From an uncultured Pseudomonadota bacterium (GTDB lineage Bacteria; Pseudomonadota; Gammaproteobacteria; Burkholderiales; SG8-39), in assembly GCA_903895005.1 (NCBI GenBank), contig CAITSH010000206.1:1-7882 (forward strand): a DNA stretch of 7,882 bases, read 5' to 3'. A program made the position numbers and the translations under genes. The notes beneath the pieces are model-generated. The model was given only the letters and a program-made list of their open reading frames with translations, was not told the DNA's origin and did no database searches. This document shows positions 5,949-7,882 of this stretch, piece after piece (the first letter of the stretch is position 1; each line of letters starts with the position of its first letter).

Positions 5949-6742
5949 GCTCCTCCGCACGCCTGCCGGCCATTTTTTTCGGCCACGGCAGCCCCATGGT
6001 CACCCTCGACGACAACCGCTTCAACGAAGCCTGGCGCGCCTGGGGCGAGACGCTGCGCCAGCGCGCCGCACCGCCGCGCGCCATTGTCTGTGTCTCGGCG
6101 CACTGGTTCACGCGCGGCACCGCCGTTACAGCGATGGCCAGGCCCAAGACCATCCATGACTTTGGCGGTTTCCCGCAGGCCCTCTTTGACATCCAGTACC
6201 CCGCACCGGGCGACCCAGGCGTGGCCGCGCGCGTGCGCGCGTTGCTCGCCCCAACCGAGGTCTTTCTCGACCAGGAGGAATGGGGGCTTGATCACGGCAC
6301 CTGGGCGGTGCTGCGCCACGCTTACCCCCAGGCCGATATCCCGGTCATACAACTCAGCCTCGATGGCACAAAACCGGCGCGCTATCACTACGAGCTGGCG
6401 AGAAAGCTCGCACCGCTGCGCGACGAGGGCGTGCTCATCACCGGCAGCGGCAATATCGTGCACAACCTGCGCATGATGAAGCGCGACGACGAGTCCGCTG
6501 CATTTGACTGGGCGAAACGCTTCAACACCACCATCGCCACCGCCCTCGACCGCCGAGACCACGATGTACTGATCGAATTCGACCTGCAGGGCGAGGACGC
6601 GCGGCTGTCGGTGCCCACGCCCGAACACTACCTGCCGCTGCTCTATATCGCGGCTCTGCAACGGGACGACGAGAAATGTACCCTCGCCACCGACGAAATC
6701 GTCAACGGTTCGCTGAGCATGCTCAGCGCCGTGGTCGGTTAG
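5945..6742 (+). CDS. Class III extradiol dioxygenase, DODA/YgiD type
   Basis: This 265-residue protein belongs to the LigB superfamily of ring-cleaving dioxygenases that bind a metal through histidines. The family diagnostics are present: FFGHGSPM (H14), CVSAHWF (H53), LDHGTW (H117), NIVHN (H173) and PTPEHYLPLL (H228). From family knowledge, H14, H53 and H228 are the probable metal ligands, and H117 and H173 are active-site residues. Members include plant DOPA 4,5-dioxygenase and E. coli YgiD, both able to open catecholic rings; the bacterial substrate is often unknown. Length is normal for the family. The ATG at 5945 puts the first motif at the usual distance from the N-terminus, although no Shine-Dalgarno is visible. 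The next gene starts 7 nt downstream, so they are probably co-transcribed. The physiological substrate cannot be told from the sequence. Confidence 0.88.
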   Translation: MSSSARLPAIFFGHGSPMVTLDDNRFNEAWRAWGETLRQRAAPPRAIVCVSAHWFTRGTAVTAMARPKTIHDFGGFPQALFDIQYPAPGDPGVAARVRALLAPTEVFLDQEEWGLDHGTWAVLRHAYPQADIPVIQLSLDGTKPARYHYELARKLAPLRDEGVLITGSGNIVHNLRMMKRDDESAAFDWAKRFNTTIATALDRRDHDVLIEFDLQGEDARLSVPTPEHYLPLLYIAALQRDDEKCTLATDEIVNGSLSMLSAVVG

Positions 6743-6749
6743 GCAGCGC

Positions 6750-7625
6750 ATGGGAAGCCCGGACATCGACAGCATCAACCACGTTGGCATGGCGGTGCGC
6801 AAGCTCGCCGAGACCACTGCGCGTTACGAAGCCATGGGCTTCATGCTGACGCCCTACTCGCCGCATTCAGGGGCCGCGAAACCGGGTGAGCCGGTGGTGC
6901 CGCTCAATTCGGGCAACCGCTGCGTGATGTTTGCGCACAATTACCTCGAGATCCTCGCCAGCGCCGACCCGTCGCAGCCGGCGCCCAAGATCAGCAATTT
7001 CCTCAAACGCCACCAGGGCGCGCACATCATCTGCTTTGGTTCCGAACAGGTCGAGTCGGTCGATGGCCGGCTCAAGGCACAGGGCATTGCAACGTCCGAT
7101 GTCATCCCATTGCAGCGCGACATCGACACGCCAGAGGGTGTGCGCACGGCAAAATTCCAGCGCGTGCAATTCGCGCCCGATGATTCCCCCGAAGGCTACA
7201 TCCAGGCGGCGCGCCACCTGACGCCGCAGTACATCTACCAGCCGCGCTACATCGCGCATGCCAACGGGTGCACCGAACTCTCCGACGTCATTCTCGTAAC
7301 CGAGGACATCGCACATTTTTCGGACAAATACAGCCGCTATCTCGGGTTCACCCCCATCGTCGAGGGCGAGGCACTGGTTTTTGGCTTTGAACTGGCATCC
7401 AGGCTTACGCTGGTGCATCCGCGTCACGCGAGCGCGCTGCTCCCCGCCAGCCTGCTGCCCCCGCTGCCGGGCATCGCCGGCGTCGTATTCCGCTGCCCGG
7501 ATCTTGCGGCACAAGGCCTGCGCCTGGAGCGCGCCGGCTTTACGCTTGCCACCGCCGGAAAACGCCTCAACGTGCCCGCCGAGGAAGCGAGCGGCGTCGC
7601 CGTGCTGTTTGAGCAGGCCGCCTGA
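6750..7625 (+). CDS. VOC-superfamily glyoxalase-like protein, two modules
   Basis: This 291-residue cytoplasmic protein has two vicinal-oxygen-chelate modules. The first begins with INHVGMAVRKL (9-19, H11) and contains NYLEIL (64-69, E67), placing a His and a Glu where VOC enzymes bind metal. The region ARHLTPQYIYQPRYIAHANG (154-173) matches a conserved patch in the glyoxalase-like family of PF13468 type. The second module starts near LSDVILVTEDI (177-187) and lacks an obvious His at the equivalent first position, so it may be structural. VOC enzymes include ring-cleavage dioxygenases, glyoxalases and isomerases; I cannot assign a reaction. The gene follows the class III dioxygenase by 7 nt and precedes a Bug receptor, so a shared catabolic route is likely. 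The start at 6750 is the first ATG after the dioxygenase stop and leaves the first motif close to the N-terminus. Confidence 0.8.
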   Translation: MGSPDIDSINHVGMAVRKLAETTARYEAMGFMLTPYSPHSGAAKPGEPVVPLNSGNRCVMFAHNYLEILASADPSQPAPKISNFLKRHQGAHIICFGSEQVESVDGRLKAQGIATSDVIPLQRDIDTPEGVRTAKFQRVQFAPDDSPEGYIQAARHLTPQYIYQPRYIAHANGCTELSDVILVTEDIAHFSDKYSRYLGFTPIVEGEALVFGFELASRLTLVHPRHASALLPASLLPPLPGIAGVVFRCPDLAAQGLRLERAGFTLATAGKRLNVPAEEASGVAVLFEQAA

Positions 7626-7696
7626 TGTTCGGCGTGCGAATGTGCCGCGAGCCAAGCGCCGAAGCCACCACCATCAACAAATCAACGCCAGGGTGA
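7625..7696 (+). other. Possible 23-codon ORF bridging the VOC and second Bug genes
   Basis: Its ATG shares one base with the VOC stop (TGATG, 7623-7627). It reads 23 codons and stops at a TGA (7694-7696) just 4 nt before the Bug ATG at 7701. The Bug ribosome binding site (AGGGTGA) overlaps the end of this frame. The fit suggests translational coupling across the gap, but 24 codons without a stop are unremarkable in this base composition. No codon or sequence signal supports a functional peptide. Confidence 0.2.
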
Positions 7697-7700
7697 CACC

Positions 7701-7882
7701 ATGAAATTCGCACGACTCCTTACCATTGCTATTTCGCTTAGCGCGCTGCTTTGCACGGCGGCCAGTGCCCAGGAATTTCCGGGCAAGCCGGTGCGCATCG
7801 TTGTGCCCTACCCGCCGGGCGGTGGCGTCGACGGCATGGCGCGGCCGATTGCCGACCGATTGTCGCGCCTTTGGAATCAACC
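7701..7882 (+). CDS. Bug-family substrate-binding protein, N-terminal part, cut by window end
   Basis: The first 60 complete codons are present. Residues 1-23 are a signal peptide (MKFARLL, a hydrophobic core, then ASAQE as the probable cleavage region). The mature start FPGKPVRIVVPYPPGGGVDGMAR (26-48) is the Bug family N-terminus, including the PYPPGG loop and the conserved Asp after it (D44). The ribosome binding site AGGGTGA ends 4 nt before the ATG. Although from the same family as the receptor at 3701-4702, the N-terminal sequences differ clearly, so this is a paralogue and not a recent duplicate. Its place after the dioxygenase and VOC genes suggests it captures their substrate or a related compound. 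It continues past the window edge. Confidence 0.9.
   Translation, partial: MKFARLLTIAISLSALLCTAASAQEFPGKPVRIVVPYPPGGGVDGMARPIADRLSRLWNQ

Noticed and set aside
4860..5960. 366-codon minus-strand frame opposite the TfpX-like gene
   Set aside because: Its composition is rich in Arg and His, no domain is visible, and the sense frame encodes a recognisable membrane protein.
5810..6817. 335-codon minus-strand frame opposite the dioxygenase
   Set aside because: The sense strand has all the conserved histidine motifs of the LigB superfamily; the antisense frame has none.
6867..7655. 262-codon minus-strand frame opposite the VOC gene
   Set aside because: Antisense shadow; the sense frame has VOC metal-site patterns and sensible operon spacing.
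1..7882. CRISPR array, tRNA, rRNA or insertion sequence
   Set aside because: I found no regularly spaced repeats beyond the two operator-like copies, no tRNA-like fold and no transposase motif or flanking terminal inverted repeats.

Overview
The window (about 60-65% G+C by eye) looks like chromosome from a betaproteobacterium, most likely Burkholderiales. It holds two Bug-type periplasmic solute receptors (tripartite tricarboxylate transporter receptor family), which are greatly expanded in that order, and a TfpX/TfpZ-like pilin accessory gene. This assignment comes from gene content, not from a database search.

Region 1 (about 1-3600) is a defence locus on the + strand. An AT-richer leader of about 200 bp carries two 17-bp direct repeats and an extended -10 element abutting the first start codon. 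It is followed by three closely packed genes: a winged-helix plus minimal nucleotidyltransferase protein (201-791), a small HEPN-like protein (769-1188, overlapping by 23 nt), and a type I restriction R subunit of the EcoEI type (1199-3559, 10 nt later). The first two resemble a MNT/HEPN toxin-antitoxin pair placed in front of hsdR. The modification (HsdM) and specificity (HsdS) genes are not in the window. A G/C-rich hairpin follows hsdR.

Region 2 (3701-5813) holds a complete Bug receptor gene on the - strand, convergent with hsdR. It has a strong ribosome binding site and a cluster of TACAAC/GTTGTA half-sites upstream. Divergent from it is a membrane protein of the TfpX/TfpZ type IV pilin accessory family, with no pilin gene beside it.

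Region 3 (5945-7882) is a + strand gene set: a LigB-type (class III) extradiol dioxygenase of the DODA/YgiD family, a two-module VOC/glyoxalase-like protein 7 nt later, and the start of a second Bug receptor cut by the window end. Together they suggest uptake plus oxidation of a small organic acid or aromatic compound whose identity cannot be read from the sequence. Two tiny ORFs (5826-5948 and 7625-7696) fit the gaps here with stop/start overlaps; they may be coupling devices or chance.

The most interesting part is the MNT-HEPN-hsdR unit: the HEPN-like protein has a Tyr where the canonical RNase motif has His, the nucleotidyltransferase is fused to a DNA-binding domain, and the promoter looks self-regulated and leaderless.
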